Origin: Pseudomonas sp. CHM02
Lineage (GTDB): Bacteria; Pseudomonadota; Gammaproteobacteria; Pseudomonadales; Pseudomonadaceae
DNA length: 64,000 nucleotides
Assembly (NCBI RefSeq): GCF_000612585.1
Contig: NZ_JFCA01000003.1
Coordinates: 124,001-188,000, forward strand
Direction: 5' to 3'
Shown here: one piece after another, positions 26,530 through 34,734 of the stretch
How positions within the stretch are numbered: the first letter of the stretch is position 1
How the letters are laid out: every line of letters begins with the position of its first letter
Notes under the pieces: model-generated
Database searches by the model: none
What the model saw: only the letters and a program-made list of their open reading frames with translations
Told to the model about the DNA's origin: nothing
Program-made: the position numbers and the translations under genes

Positions 26530-27735
26530 ATGAAAACCCTACCGCCCGTGCACCGCATTGCCTTGCTCTTCAACGGCAGCAAAATCTACGACCGCGGCAT
26601 CATCGCCGGCATCGGCAATTACCTGAGCAGTACCCGCGCGTCCTGGGACTTGTTCCTCGAAGAGGACTTCCTCTGCCGTCTCAAAGGCATCGAGCGCTGG
26701 CAGGGCGACGGCATCATTGCCGACTTCGACGACCCGCTGATCGGCGAAGCGCTGGCCGAGAGCAAGCTGCCGGTGGTGGCGGTGGGGGGATCCTATGCGG
26801 ATGCGCGCGCCTACCCCAAGGGCATTCCCTATGTGGCCACCGATAACCATGCGCTGATGAAGTTGGCCTACGAGCATTTGATCGAAGCCGGCCTGACGCG
26901 CTTCGCCTGTTTCAGCCTGCCCGAAGCCCAGGCCAATCGCTGGGCCCAGGAGCGCGAAAAAGCCTTTCGCCGCCTGCTGCAGCGCGATGGCCTGCACGTC
27001 GAGGTGTATCGCGGCCTGGGCACCAGCGCGCCGCTGTGGGACAGCGCGGTGGAACAGCAGATTGCCTGGCTGCACAGCCTGCCCAAGCCCATCGGCATCA
27101 TCGCGGTCACCGACGCCCGCGCGCGGCAGTTGCTGCAAGCCTGCCTCACCGCCGGCATCGCCGTGCCGGAGCAGGTGGCGCTGATCGGCATCGACAACGA
27201 CCCGCTGACCCGCACCCTCACGCGGGTGCCCCTGAGTTCAGTGATCCAGGGCACCGAAACCATGGGCCGCACCGCCGCGGCGCTGCTGCACCAGATGCTG
27301 CACGGCAAACCCTGCGCCGGGACGCAGATCCTGGTGCCGCCGGACGCGATCAACGTGCAGGCCTCCAGTTTGCATCAACCCCTGGGCAATCCGTATGTGA
27401 TGCAGGCTCTGCTGTTTATCCGCCAGTACGCCTGCCAGGGCATCAAGACCGCCCAGGTGGCGGCCTATGTCGGCGTGTCGCGTTCCTCCCTGGAAGCGCA
27501 CTTTCGTAAAGTGCGCGGCTGCAGCGTGCATGACGAGATCCTGCGCTTCAAACTCGCGGCCGCCGCCAAGGGCCTGGCCGACCACAACCTGGCCATCGCC
27601 GACATCGCGTCGAGCTGCGGCTTCACCTCCGCGCAGTACTTGCATACGGTGTTTCGCCGTGAATTCGGCTGTACGCCCCGGGAGTATCAGCAGGGCGCGA
27701 CAGCTGCAGTGCCTGCTCCATGCTTGCCAGCTTGA
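26530..27735 (+). CDS. xylR: Xylose operon activator, AraC family
   Basis: 401-residue regulator with an N-terminal LacI/periplasmic-binding-like sugar domain (about residues 10-275; IALLFNGSKIYDRGIIAGIG, VGGSYADARAYPKG, ALIGIDNDPLTRTLTR, PLSSV) and a C-terminal AraC HTH domain (VAAYVGVSRSSLEAHFRKV; IADIASSCGFTSAQYLHTVF). This domain order is that of E. coli XylR. The ATG at 26530 has AGGA 8 bp upstream. Its last 113 bp overlap the 3' end of the convergent pchA gene, an unusual junction between a sugar regulon and the siderophore operon. Confidence 0.93.
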   Translation: MKTLPPVHRIALLFNGSKIYDRGIIAGIGNYLSSTRASWDLFLEEDFLCRLKGIERWQGDGIIADFDDPLIGEALAESKLPVVAVGGSYADARAYPKGIPYVATDNHALMKLAYEHLIEAGLTRFACFSLPEAQANRWAQEREKAFRRLLQRDGLHVEVYRGLGTSAPLWDSAVEQQIAWLHSLPKPIGIIAVTDARARQLLQACLTAGIAVPEQVALIGIDNDPLTRTLTRVPLSSVIQGTETMGRTAAALLHQMLHGKPCAGTQILVPPDAINVQASSLHQPLGNPYVMQALLFIRQYACQGIKTAQVAAYVGVSRSSLEAHFRKVRGCSVHDEILRFKLAAAAKGLADHNLAIADIASSCGFTSAQYLHTVFRREFGCTPREYQQGATAAVPAPCLPA

Positions 27736-29050
27736 TCTGCGTTTCCTCGTACTCGTTGGCGGGCAGCGAGCCCTCGACAATTCCGCAACCGGCGAACGCG
27801 TGACAGTGCGTCGGTGCAAGCAGTGCCGAGCGCAGCGCCACCAGGAAGTCACCGTTGCCGTTGGCATCCAGCCAGCCCACCGGCGCGGCATACCAGCCAC
27901 GGTCAAAGCCCTCGTGCTCACGGATGAACGCCAGCGCGGGCGCCCTCGGCAAGCCACCGACCGCTGGCGTGGGATGCAGCGCCTGCACACCGTCCAGCAG
28001 GTGCTTGCCGGTGTTGAGCCGCGCGACGATGGGCGTGCTCAAGTGCTGCACCGTGGCCAGTTTCAGCAGGTCGGGGCGCGGCGCGGCCTGCAATTCACTG
28101 ACCTTGCCGGCCAGGGCCTGGGTGATGGTCTGCACGACTAACTGGTGTTCGTGCTGCTCCTTGGGGTCGGCGAGCAAGCGTTTACCGATGGCGTAATCCT
28201 CGTCGGCGTTGATGCCGCGTCGAGCACTGCCCGCCAGGGCGTGTGTGGTCAGGCAGGCGTCATGGCAACCGAGCAGTCGCTCGGGGGTGGCGCCCATGAA
28301 GCAGTGCTCGCCGCGGTGCAGGGCGAACAGGTGGGCCGCGTTGCGACGGGCGTGCAACCGACGCATCACTGCGCCGCTGTCGAGAGGCGTGTCCAACTGG
28401 TAGTCGACATGCCGCGCCAGCACCACCTTGCTCAGCTCGCCACGGGCGATGGCCTGCAACGCCAGGTCCACCTTGGCTTGCCACTGCGGTGAAGGCAGCG
28501 CGGTGCATTCGAGTACTTCGGGTGAGGTGGCGGTCAAGGCGGGAGGGTTGAGCAGTTGTGCGTAGGCCGCGAGGCTGTCGCGGGTCAATGCCGCCGGGTC
28601 GCTGCCGGGCTCGACCACCCGCTGGCAGCGCAGCCAGCGGCCGTCGGCGTCTTCGCTGAACAGCCAATGGGCCAGATGAAAACTGGCGTCAGCGAAGGCG
28701 GCCCAATGTGGCGCGCCTGGCTGCTGTTCATCGAAGCGCATACCGCCCAGCAGCAAGGGCGCCTTGGGCCCATCGATCACCGCGTCGGCGCACAGTGCGA
28801 ACCATTGGCGGTTTACGTCGAGCATGCGCTGGGCGCCGCTGGCCTCAATCTGCCAGGCGCAGCCCAGGCCGAACAACGTCAGGTCCGGCGAGTGTGCGCA
28901 CCAGAAAAAACCCTGCCGGTGGGCTTCGTAAAGGGCCAGGGCCTCCAGCGTCGGTGCGGCGTGCGAAGAAACCGCGATGACTGGCCGTTGGTACGCCACC
29001 GCACGCTGGTGCGCGGTCTGGAACACCTTGAGCAACGCTGCCGCGTTCAT
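27623..29050 (-). CDS. pchA: Isochorismate synthase, salicylate branch
   Basis: 475-residue chorismate-using enzyme of the MenF/EntC/PchA family; converts chorismate to isochorismate. The catalytic half (about residues 195-450) shows ELSKVVLARH, LFALHRGEHCFMGATPERLL, LAGSARRG, VQHLSTPIVA, HPTPAVGGLPR and AGCGIVEGSLPANEYEET. It overlaps pchB by 4 bp (ATGA) and is the last gene of the 14-gene operon. Its C-terminus runs about 25 residues past the last family motif into the complement of xylR. Confidence 0.93.
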   Translation of the reverse strand: MNAAALLKVFQTAHQRAVAYQRPVIAVSSHAAPTLEALALYEAHRQGFFWCAHSPDLTLFGLGCAWQIEASGAQRMLDVNRQWFALCADAVIDGPKAPLLLGGMRFDEQQPGAPHWAAFADASFHLAHWLFSEDADGRWLRCQRVVEPGSDPAALTRDSLAAYAQLLNPPALTATSPEVLECTALPSPQWQAKVDLALQAIARGELSKVVLARHVDYQLDTPLDSGAVMRRLHARRNAAHLFALHRGEHCFMGATPERLLGCHDACLTTHALAGSARRGINADEDYAIGKRLLADPKEQHEHQLVVQTITQALAGKVSELQAAPRPDLLKLATVQHLSTPIVARLNTGKHLLDGVQALHPTPAVGGLPRAPALAFIREHEGFDRGWYAAPVGWLDANGNGDFLVALRSALLAPTHCHAFAGCGIVEGSLPANEYEETQIKLASMEQALQLSRPADTPGAYSRIHGETPYASTARR

Positions 29051-29355
29051 ACGACCTTGCTCTTTTTCTGCAGCCAGAAGGCGGTCTGCTCGGCGATGTA
29101 CCAGTGGATGATCTGGTTGAACAGCCCTTCGATAAATTCACCGTCCAGCCCGGCCGCCTGCGCCCATTGCCGGCGCTGCGGCAGCATCGCCGCGACGCGC
29201 TCCGGGGCGGCAATACTGGCCTGGTCGGGCTTGAACGCGGAGGCGGCCTTGACGTACTGCATGCGCAGGCCGAGGGCGTCGATGATCTGCTGGTCGAGGT
29301 TGTCGATGGCATGACGAATGTCCGAAAGGCCAGTGCAGTGTTCCGGGGTTTTCAT
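29047..29355 (-). CDS. pchB: Isochorismate pyruvate lyase
   Basis: 102-residue protein of the AroQ chorismate-mutase fold, same length as PchB. It eliminates pyruvate from isochorismate to give salicylate. Seen: IRHAIDNLDQQIIDALGLRM with the conserved arginine, and YVKAASAFK with the active-site lysine loop, then the C-terminal helix FNQIIHWYIAEQ. ATGA overlaps on both sides couple it to pchC and pchA. Salicylate made here is the starter for the NRPS line. Confidence 0.95.
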   Translation of the reverse strand: MKTPEHCTGLSDIRHAIDNLDQQIIDALGLRMQYVKAASAFKPDQASIAAPERVAAMLPQRRQWAQAAGLDGEFIEGLFNQIIHWYIAEQTAFWLQKKSKVV

Positions 29356-30110
29356 ACCGAGTCTCCCTGATGGTAGGCGGTGCGTTGCAACAGGTGATGG
29401 ATCACCGGTCGCGGCTGATGCTTGAGGTAAAAGTGGTCGCCGTCGAACAGGCGGATATCCGGGGTGTGGTCGCTGAGGTCGGCCCAGGCACGGGCCTGCT
29501 CAAGGCTGACTTGCGCGTCATCGCGGGCCAGCAGCACGTCGAGTGGCGCCGACAAGCGGGTAAGCTGCTGGGGGCGCCAGGTTTCGATGGCCTGGTAGTC
29601 GCTGCGCAGGGTTGGCAGGAACAACGCACGCAGTTGCGGGTTGGCCCACAGGCCGGCGGCGTCGGCGTCCTGGCGCAGGATGTCGGCGATCAGCGCGGCG
29701 TCGTCCTGGCGGTGCAGGTCACTGTCTGGTTGCCGGTGTGGTGGCGCGTGACCAGAGACGAACACATGGGCGGCTCCAGAACCTGCCGTTTGCAGACTCA
29801 CCCCCACGGCATAGGCGAGCGCCGCGCCCATGCTGTGTCCGAACAGCAGCAAGGGCCGGACGGGCAGCGTTTGCAGCGCTTCGGCAATGTGACCGGCGAG
29901 GCTGTCCAGGCACGGGATATGCGCTTCGTTGAAACGCTCTTCACGCCCCGGATACTGCACGGCCAACAGGTCGATGTCCCCCGGCAGGTGTGCCAGCCAC
30001 GGACGGAAAAAACTCGCGCTGCCCCCGGCGTGGGCCAGGCACACCAGGCGTGCCCGCGCCTGTTCGCTTTCTCGCAGCACGCGCAGCCAGGGCGATGCAA
30101 CGCCGCTCAT
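29352..30110 (-). CDS. pchC: Type II thioesterase, editing enzyme for the NRPS
   Basis: 252-residue alpha/beta hydrolase of the external thioesterase family. Seen: LVCLAHAGGSASFFRPW, nucleophile motif LFGHSMGAALAY (about residue 90), the acid region PLDVLLARDDAQV, and the catalytic histidine in FDGDHFYLKH. Such enzymes clear mis-primed carrier domains. I set the start at ATG 30110 because it overlaps the pchD stop (ATGA) and begins the conserved fold; a longer in-frame start lies inside pchD. Confidence 0.92.
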   Translation of the reverse strand: MSGVASPWLRVLRESEQARARLVCLAHAGGSASFFRPWLAHLPGDIDLLAVQYPGREERFNEAHIPCLDSLAGHIAEALQTLPVRPLLLFGHSMGAALAYAVGVSLQTAGSGAAHVFVSGHAPPHRQPDSDLHRQDDAALIADILRQDADAAGLWANPQLRALFLPTLRSDYQAIETWRPQQLTRLSAPLDVLLARDDAQVSLEQARAWADLSDHTPDIRLFDGDHFYLKHQPRPVIHHLLQRTAYHQGDSV

Positions 30111-31705
30111 AGCCCCAGCACCTGTTCCGCCAGGGCCTTGCGGTTGACCTTGCCCAGGCGTGTCAGCGGGAACTCGCGCAGCACCTGCAAGCGATCCGGC
30201 AATTTGTAGGCGGCCAGCCCGCGTTCGCGCAACCAGGCATTGATCGAGGCCAGGTCGACCCGCTCGCCGTGGGCCAGCACGCAGGCGCAACTGCGCTCCC
30301 CGAGCAACTCGTCGGCCAGGGCCACCAGCGCCACATCGCGAATCAGCGGATGGCCGAGCAGCAGGTTCTCGATCTCTTCCACGGGGATTTTCTCGCCACC
30401 GCGATTGATCACATCCTTGCTGCGCCCCTCGACGATCAAATGCCCCTCGGGCAGGCGCCGCACCAGGTCGCCGCTGCGGTAAAAACCGTCGGCGGTAAAG
30501 GCGCGTTGGTTCTGTTCGACGGCGTTGTAATAGCCGCGAATGGTGTAGGGGCCGCGCACCAGCAATTCACCGACGGTGCCGGGTGGTACCGGCAGGTCGT
30601 CGGTGTCGACGATGCGGATCTCGTCGTCGGCGGTCAGCGGCAACCCCTGGGTGTCGAAGACCAGCGCCTGCGGATCATCCAGCGGCGTAAAGCACAGCAA
30701 ACCCTCGGCCATGCCGTACACCTGTTGCAGGCCGCAGCCCAGGGCCGGGCGGATGCGTGCGGCGATCTCCGCCTTGAGCCGGGCGCCACCGACCTGCAGC
30801 CATTGCAGGCTGCTCAGGTCGTTATCGGACCACTGCGCGACTTCCAGCCACAGCAACACCAGCGGCGGGATTAGGGCGGTGTGGGTGATGCGTTCGCGTT
30901 CGATCAGTTCGAAGGCGGTGTCCGGGCTCGGTTCCGACGCCAGCACCAGCGTGGCTCCGACACTGAATACGCCCAGCGCACCCGGGGAGGCGAGGGGGAA
31001 GTTGTGCGCTACCGGCAGCGCGGCGAGGTAACGGGTATCGGCATCGAACCCACACGCCTGGGCCGCCAGGCGCGCATTGCACGCGTAGTCGTCATGGGTG
31101 CGCGGGATCAGTTTGGGCAGGCCGGTGGTGCCACCGGACAACAGCAGCACCGCCACCTCCCGCGAATCCGGCGCAGGCCATTCGCGCGGGCTGGCGATGC
31201 ACTGCGCCAGCGCCGCGAATTCCTCGGCGGCACCGACCACCCACACCTGTTGCAGGCTCGGCACCTGTTCACGCAGCGTGCGTGCCAACGGGCGATAGTC
31301 GAAGCCCAGATGCTGGTCGACAATCACATAGGCCACCGCCTGGCTGAGGTGTGCCAGGTGCGCCAGCTCATGTTCGCGATGGGCCGGCAGCGCAAACACC
31401 GGGATGACGCCCAGGCGCAGCAGGGCGAAGGTCAGGCTGAAGAATTCGGCGATATTCGGCAACTGCACCAGCACGCGCTGGCCGGCAACCAGCCCGCGCT
31501 CGGCAAGGCCGGCGGCCAGGCGATCGGCCTGCTGGTCGAGTTCGGCGTAACTCCAGCGCCGGGCGCCGTCCACCAGGGCCTCCTTGTGCGGTGTGCACCG
31601 GGCCTGCTCGCGCAGCAGTTCGCCCAGGGGGGTGCCACGCCAGTAGCCTTGCTCGCGGTAGCGGTGGATAAAGTCGTCGGGCCAGTCGGTGCATCCATCA
31701 AGCAT
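30107..31705 (-). CDS. pchD: Salicyl-AMP ligase (stand-alone aryl adenylation enzyme)
   Basis: 532-residue ANL enzyme that adenylates salicylate and loads it on the aryl carrier domain of NRPS1. Seen: N-terminal YREQGYWRGTPLGELL, a family hallmark of aryl-AMP ligases; LLSGGTTGLPKLIPRTH (about residue 190); NFPLASPG, containing the asparagine typical of DhbE/EntE-type acid binding; YGMAEG; SGDLVRRLPEGHLIVEGRSKDVINRGGEK split across the hinge; and the late lysine in LTRLGKVNRKAL. Start overlaps the VOC gene stop by 8 bp (ATGCTTGA). Confidence 0.94.
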   Translation of the reverse strand: MLDGCTDWPDDFIHRYREQGYWRGTPLGELLREQARCTPHKEALVDGARRWSYAELDQQADRLAAGLAERGLVAGQRVLVQLPNIAEFFSLTFALLRLGVIPVFALPAHREHELAHLAHLSQAVAYVIVDQHLGFDYRPLARTLREQVPSLQQVWVVGAAEEFAALAQCIASPREWPAPDSREVAVLLLSGGTTGLPKLIPRTHDDYACNARLAAQACGFDADTRYLAALPVAHNFPLASPGALGVFSVGATLVLASEPSPDTAFELIERERITHTALIPPLVLLWLEVAQWSDNDLSSLQWLQVGGARLKAEIAARIRPALGCGLQQVYGMAEGLLCFTPLDDPQALVFDTQGLPLTADDEIRIVDTDDLPVPPGTVGELLVRGPYTIRGYYNAVEQNQRAFTADGFYRSGDLVRRLPEGHLIVEGRSKDVINRGGEKIPVEEIENLLLGHPLIRDVALVALADELLGERSCACVLAHGERVDLASINAWLRERGLAAYKLPDRLQVLREFPLTRLGKVNRKALAEQVLGL

Positions 31706-32417
31706 GGCAATCTCCTTGGGCAGTCGGGCAGTCCAGCAACTGGGCGCCGTGCAAATTCAGCGGGTGCGCAAGGCCGCTGATTTGCACCGCCTGTACGCCG
31801 GTGTGCGTGGCAGGTTGCAGGCGCAGCAGCGGGTCATCGCCGGCCAGCAGGTGGAGGGCGGCGTGATCGTCGGGGTGTACGCCCAGGTGAATCGCGGCCA
31901 GCCCGGTGGCGCCATTGGGGTGCACCCTTCGCGCCGGGTGCTGGGACGGCGAGTAGGGCGTGACCAGGAATGGCAGGCGGTCATGGCGCGGGTACACGAA
32001 GCGAAAGCGCGTCTGGCTGCCATCGGCGCAGGTGCGTCGCCAGTTCACCGTGCGCCCCATGTGCACGCCGCAGGCCGCCAGGCCTTTGAGGCGTGCTACC
32101 AGGGCCGGGTCTTCGCACAGCAGGGCCAGGTCGCAGAAGCCTTCGCCTTGGGCGGCCCAACGCAACATGCGCCGCCCGGCACCCCGGCCGGCGAGGCAGT
32201 CGATGGGCCACTTGAACAGCCATGCGTGACGCGGCGTGGTCAGCAGTTCGATGATTGGCCCCTGGCTGAACCAGATGTGCGCGTGTTGCGCGCTGGCTTC
32301 GGCGGTGGCGTAAGTGACCTCGAAGCCGGCGGCACGGAAATTCGCCACGGCCTGGTGCAAGTCGCGCACCCACAGCAGCACATGGCTGCAAGCGGAAGGG
32401 AATTGGGCAGTGTTCAA
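31698..32417 (-). CDS. VOC (glyoxalase/dioxygenase-fold) protein in siderophore operon
   Basis: 239-residue protein with two beta-alpha-beta-beta-beta units; the first starts CSHVLLWVRDLHQAVANFRA and reads to an IIELLT strand, a typical VOC metal-binding edge; the second starts near GLAAIHLGVHPDDHAALHLL. Histidine and glutamate residues suited to metal binding are visible but I cannot assign them. Overlaps the reductase and pchD by 4 and 8 bp, so it is expressed with the assembly line. VOC proteins can be dioxygenases, isomerases or binding/resistance proteins; the role is unknown. I know of no counterpart in the pyochelin or yersiniabactin clusters. Confidence 0.8.
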   Translation of the reverse strand: MNTAQFPSACSHVLLWVRDLHQAVANFRAAGFEVTYATAEASAQHAHIWFSQGPIIELLTTPRHAWLFKWPIDCLAGRGAGRRMLRWAAQGEGFCDLALLCEDPALVARLKGLAACGVHMGRTVNWRRTCADGSQTRFRFVYPRHDRLPFLVTPYSPSQHPARRVHPNGATGLAAIHLGVHPDDHAALHLLAGDDPLLRLQPATHTGVQAVQISGLAHPLNLHGAQLLDCPTAQGDCHA

Positions 32418-33559
32418 AGCGGCAGGGCTCCCAACAGTTGGGCGGTGTCGTCACCGCAAGGGGGTTGCACGGCGTCGGCACAGGCGTGGAGGTCGGCCAG
32501 TGGCAGCGCACGCGGCACCGCTGGCTCGATCAGTTCAGGCATGCCGATCAGGCTGTTCATTTCGCGCCAGGCCATGGACACCTCGGTGGCCCACACACCG
32601 CTGCGCAGGCGGCGCGCGGGGTCGTCGATGTCTCGACACAGTTCGCCGAGGGCGACAGTGACTGCATCCGGCCAGACCTGGTTGAACACCTGGTGGTAGC
32701 TCGCCGGGGTCTGCGGGTCGAGCACCACCATCGTCGGTCCGGCCAGGCGTTCGCTGGCGGGGCCGGCCATGATCAGGCGGTCGGTGTTGTCCCGTGGGGC
32801 GTGCAGGCGCGGGTTCCACAGCACCGGGCCATGAGTGTCGCCCAGGCTCAGCACGCCGGCTTCGCAGCCCACTTCGAGGCGATGCAGCAGGAAGGAATGG
32901 TTGTCCGGGTCCTGGGGGTGCACCTGGTTCTGGACGCGCAGGCTGATCGGCACACCGTTGAAACTGGCGTTGAGCCGTGTGAAGGGGTGTGCCCCGGCCC
33001 CGGCGGCCGGCGCTGCGAACACCCAAGGCCGAAGGCCACCGGTCAGGCGCCCGAGAATGTCCAGCAGCGGGTACGCCACTTGGCTGTTGCAGGCCGCGTC
33101 GATATACGCCAGCCCCTGCTGTTCGCGCAGGTACTCGGCCACGGCGAGAAAACGCCGGATCGCGAGGATATTCGGGTACAGCGTATTCACTGCATAGGCC
33201 GCCTGGCCCTGGCGTGCGGCCTGCATGCACGCGGCGATTTCGCGGTGGTGCACCGGGTGTTCCTGCAGCACGTGGATGCCCCGCCGCAGCAGTGGCTGGG
33301 CCAGCTCGCTGCCGGCGCCACCGGTGGCGCCGGAACGCACCACCACGCAGGCGATGTCGACGTCATCCGGCACCTGCTCGACAGTCTCATACAGCGGCAC
33401 GCCATAGTGAGCGGCGCAGGCGCGTGAGTAGGCATTGCCGCGTGACAGGATGCCCGCCAGTTCATAGTCGGCATGGGCGCGTGCCAGGGCTTGCAGGTAG
33501 ATACGGCCAAACGCGGTGCCGGCGACGATCACGCGCTTGCGCGCAGGGACGCGGCTCAT
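32414..33559 (-). CDS. pchG: Thiazolinyl imide reductase
   Basis: 381-residue NADPH-dependent Gfo/Idh/MocA-fold reductase of the PchG/Irp3/YbtU group, which reduces one thiazoline to a thiazolidine on the assembly line. Seen: Rossmann start RVIVAGTAFGRIYLQALARA, the EHPVHHREI segment, LLDILGRLTGG, and the C-terminal TEVSMAWREMNSLIG. The start is ATG 33559, overlapping the P450 stop (ATGA). In pyochelin synthesis reduction precedes N-methylation by the PchF MT domain, and NRPS2 here has that domain, so the same pair of steps is expected. Confidence 0.92.
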   Translation of the reverse strand: MSRVPARKRVIVAGTAFGRIYLQALARAHADYELAGILSRGNAYSRACAAHYGVPLYETVEQVPDDVDIACVVVRSGATGGAGSELAQPLLRRGIHVLQEHPVHHREIAACMQAARQGQAAYAVNTLYPNILAIRRFLAVAEYLREQQGLAYIDAACNSQVAYPLLDILGRLTGGLRPWVFAAPAAGAGAHPFTRLNASFNGVPISLRVQNQVHPQDPDNHSFLLHRLEVGCEAGVLSLGDTHGPVLWNPRLHAPRDNTDRLIMAGPASERLAGPTMVVLDPQTPASYHQVFNQVWPDAVTVALGELCRDIDDPARRLRSGVWATEVSMAWREMNSLIGMPELIEPAVPRALPLADLHACADAVQPPCGDDTAQLLGALPL

Positions 33560-34734
33560 GACCAGGTCACCGGCAGGCAGTGGGCGCCGCGAAAGAACGT
33601 CGCGGTTTTCCATTGCACTTCGCCGCAGCGTTGCAGGCCGGGCAGGCGCACCACCAGGGCGTGCATCGCCTCCTGCAATTCCACCCGTGCCAGGGCCGAG
33701 CCGATGCAGTGGTGCAGGCCGTGACCGAAGCCGAAGTGGCCGCTGGCATCCCGTTGCAGGTCCAGCGCCTGCGGGTTTTCAAAGCGTGCCGGGTCATGGT
33801 TGGCGGCGCCGATCGAGGCGAACACGGCCTCGCCCTGGCGCACCAGGGTTTCACCGACCTGAATGTCTTCCAGCGCGTAGTGCACAAACATCGCCGCCGA
33901 GGCCAGCGGGATGTAGCGCAGCAGCTCTTCGACCGCCTGTGGTATCTGCTCTGGATCGGCCTTGAGCTGTTGCCACTGTGCGGGGTTGTCCAGCAGCACC
34001 TGGATGAAATTGGGGATCTGCGAGGCACTGCCTTCGTAACCGGCGACCAGGATCGCAATGCACAACAGCAGTAGTTGCTCCTCGTTGAGGGACTCACCTT
34101 TTTCGTCGGCCTGGGTCAGGGCGGTCATGAAGTCATCGCGCGGTTCGCGTCGACGTTCGGCCACCAGGCCTTTGATGTACGCGGCCAGTTCGCCCAGGTG
34201 ACGCTGGGTCTGGGCTGCGTCCTCGGCGCGGGTCGACAGCAGTGAATCGTTCCACACCTTGAAGCGATCACGGTCCTGCACGGGCACACCGAGCAGCTCG
34301 CAGATCAGCGCCAGGGGCAGCGGCAGGGCGTAGTCGTTGACCAGGTCGGCAGGCGGGCCGGCGGCGAGCATGCGGTCGATCAACTGGTGGGCGTAGTCGC
34401 GGGCGTGCGGGCGCAGGGCTTCGACGCGGCGGCGGGTGAAGGCCTGGGCAGCGCGCGAACGGATCCGCGTGAGTTGTGGCGGGTCCATCATCACGATGCC
34501 ACCGGCGATGCGCGGAAAGGCACGCGGGCTATCGTCCCGGCGAAACGCCTCGCTGCGGCTGAAGCGCCGGTCGCCCAGGACCAGGCGCACGTCGTCATAG
34601 CGGGTGGCGAGCCAGGCGGGGGCGCCGATGGGCATCTGGATGCGCAACAGTCCCGGTGCCTGCTGGGCATGGCGATAAGGCTCGGCCAGCTTCAGGTCGG
34701 TGAAGCGGTTGAAAGGGTAGGCCAGCGGGGTCAT
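33556..34734 (-). CDS. Cytochrome P450 lacking the I-helix threonine
   Basis: 392-residue soluble bacterial P450. The heme-binding loop FGFGHGLHHCIGSALAR (cysteine about residue 342) and the K-helix EELLR are intact. The I-helix reads LVAGYEGSASQI: the oxygen-activating threonine of the usual A-G-x-E/D-T motif is glycine, followed by serine. Such changes occur in P450s that use the substrate for proton delivery or do unusual chemistry. Its gene overlaps the reductase and methyltransferase genes by 4 bp, so it should tailor the siderophore, for example by hydroxylation or ring oxidation (inference). No ferredoxin gene is adjacent. Confidence 0.93.
   Translation of the reverse strand: MTPLAYPFNRFTDLKLAEPYRHAQQAPGLLRIQMPIGAPAWLATRYDDVRLVLGDRRFSRSEAFRRDDSPRAFPRIAGGIVMMDPPQLTRIRSRAAQAFTRRRVEALRPHARDYAHQLIDRMLAAGPPADLVNDYALPLPLALICELLGVPVQDRDRFKVWNDSLLSTRAEDAAQTQRHLGELAAYIKGLVAERRREPRDDFMTALTQADEKGESLNEEQLLLLCIAILVAGYEGSASQIPNFIQVLLDNPAQWQQLKADPEQIPQAVEELLRYIPLASAAMFVHYALEDIQVGETLVRQGEAVFASIGAANHDPARFENPQALDLQRDASGHFGFGHGLHHCIGSALARVELQEAMHALVVRLPGLQRCGEVQWKTATFFRGAHCLPVTWS

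Noticed and set aside
21115..27735. xylB xylulokinase expected in the xylose locus
   Set aside because: No kinase frame or motif was found between xylH and xylR; the locus here is isomerase, transporter and regulator only.
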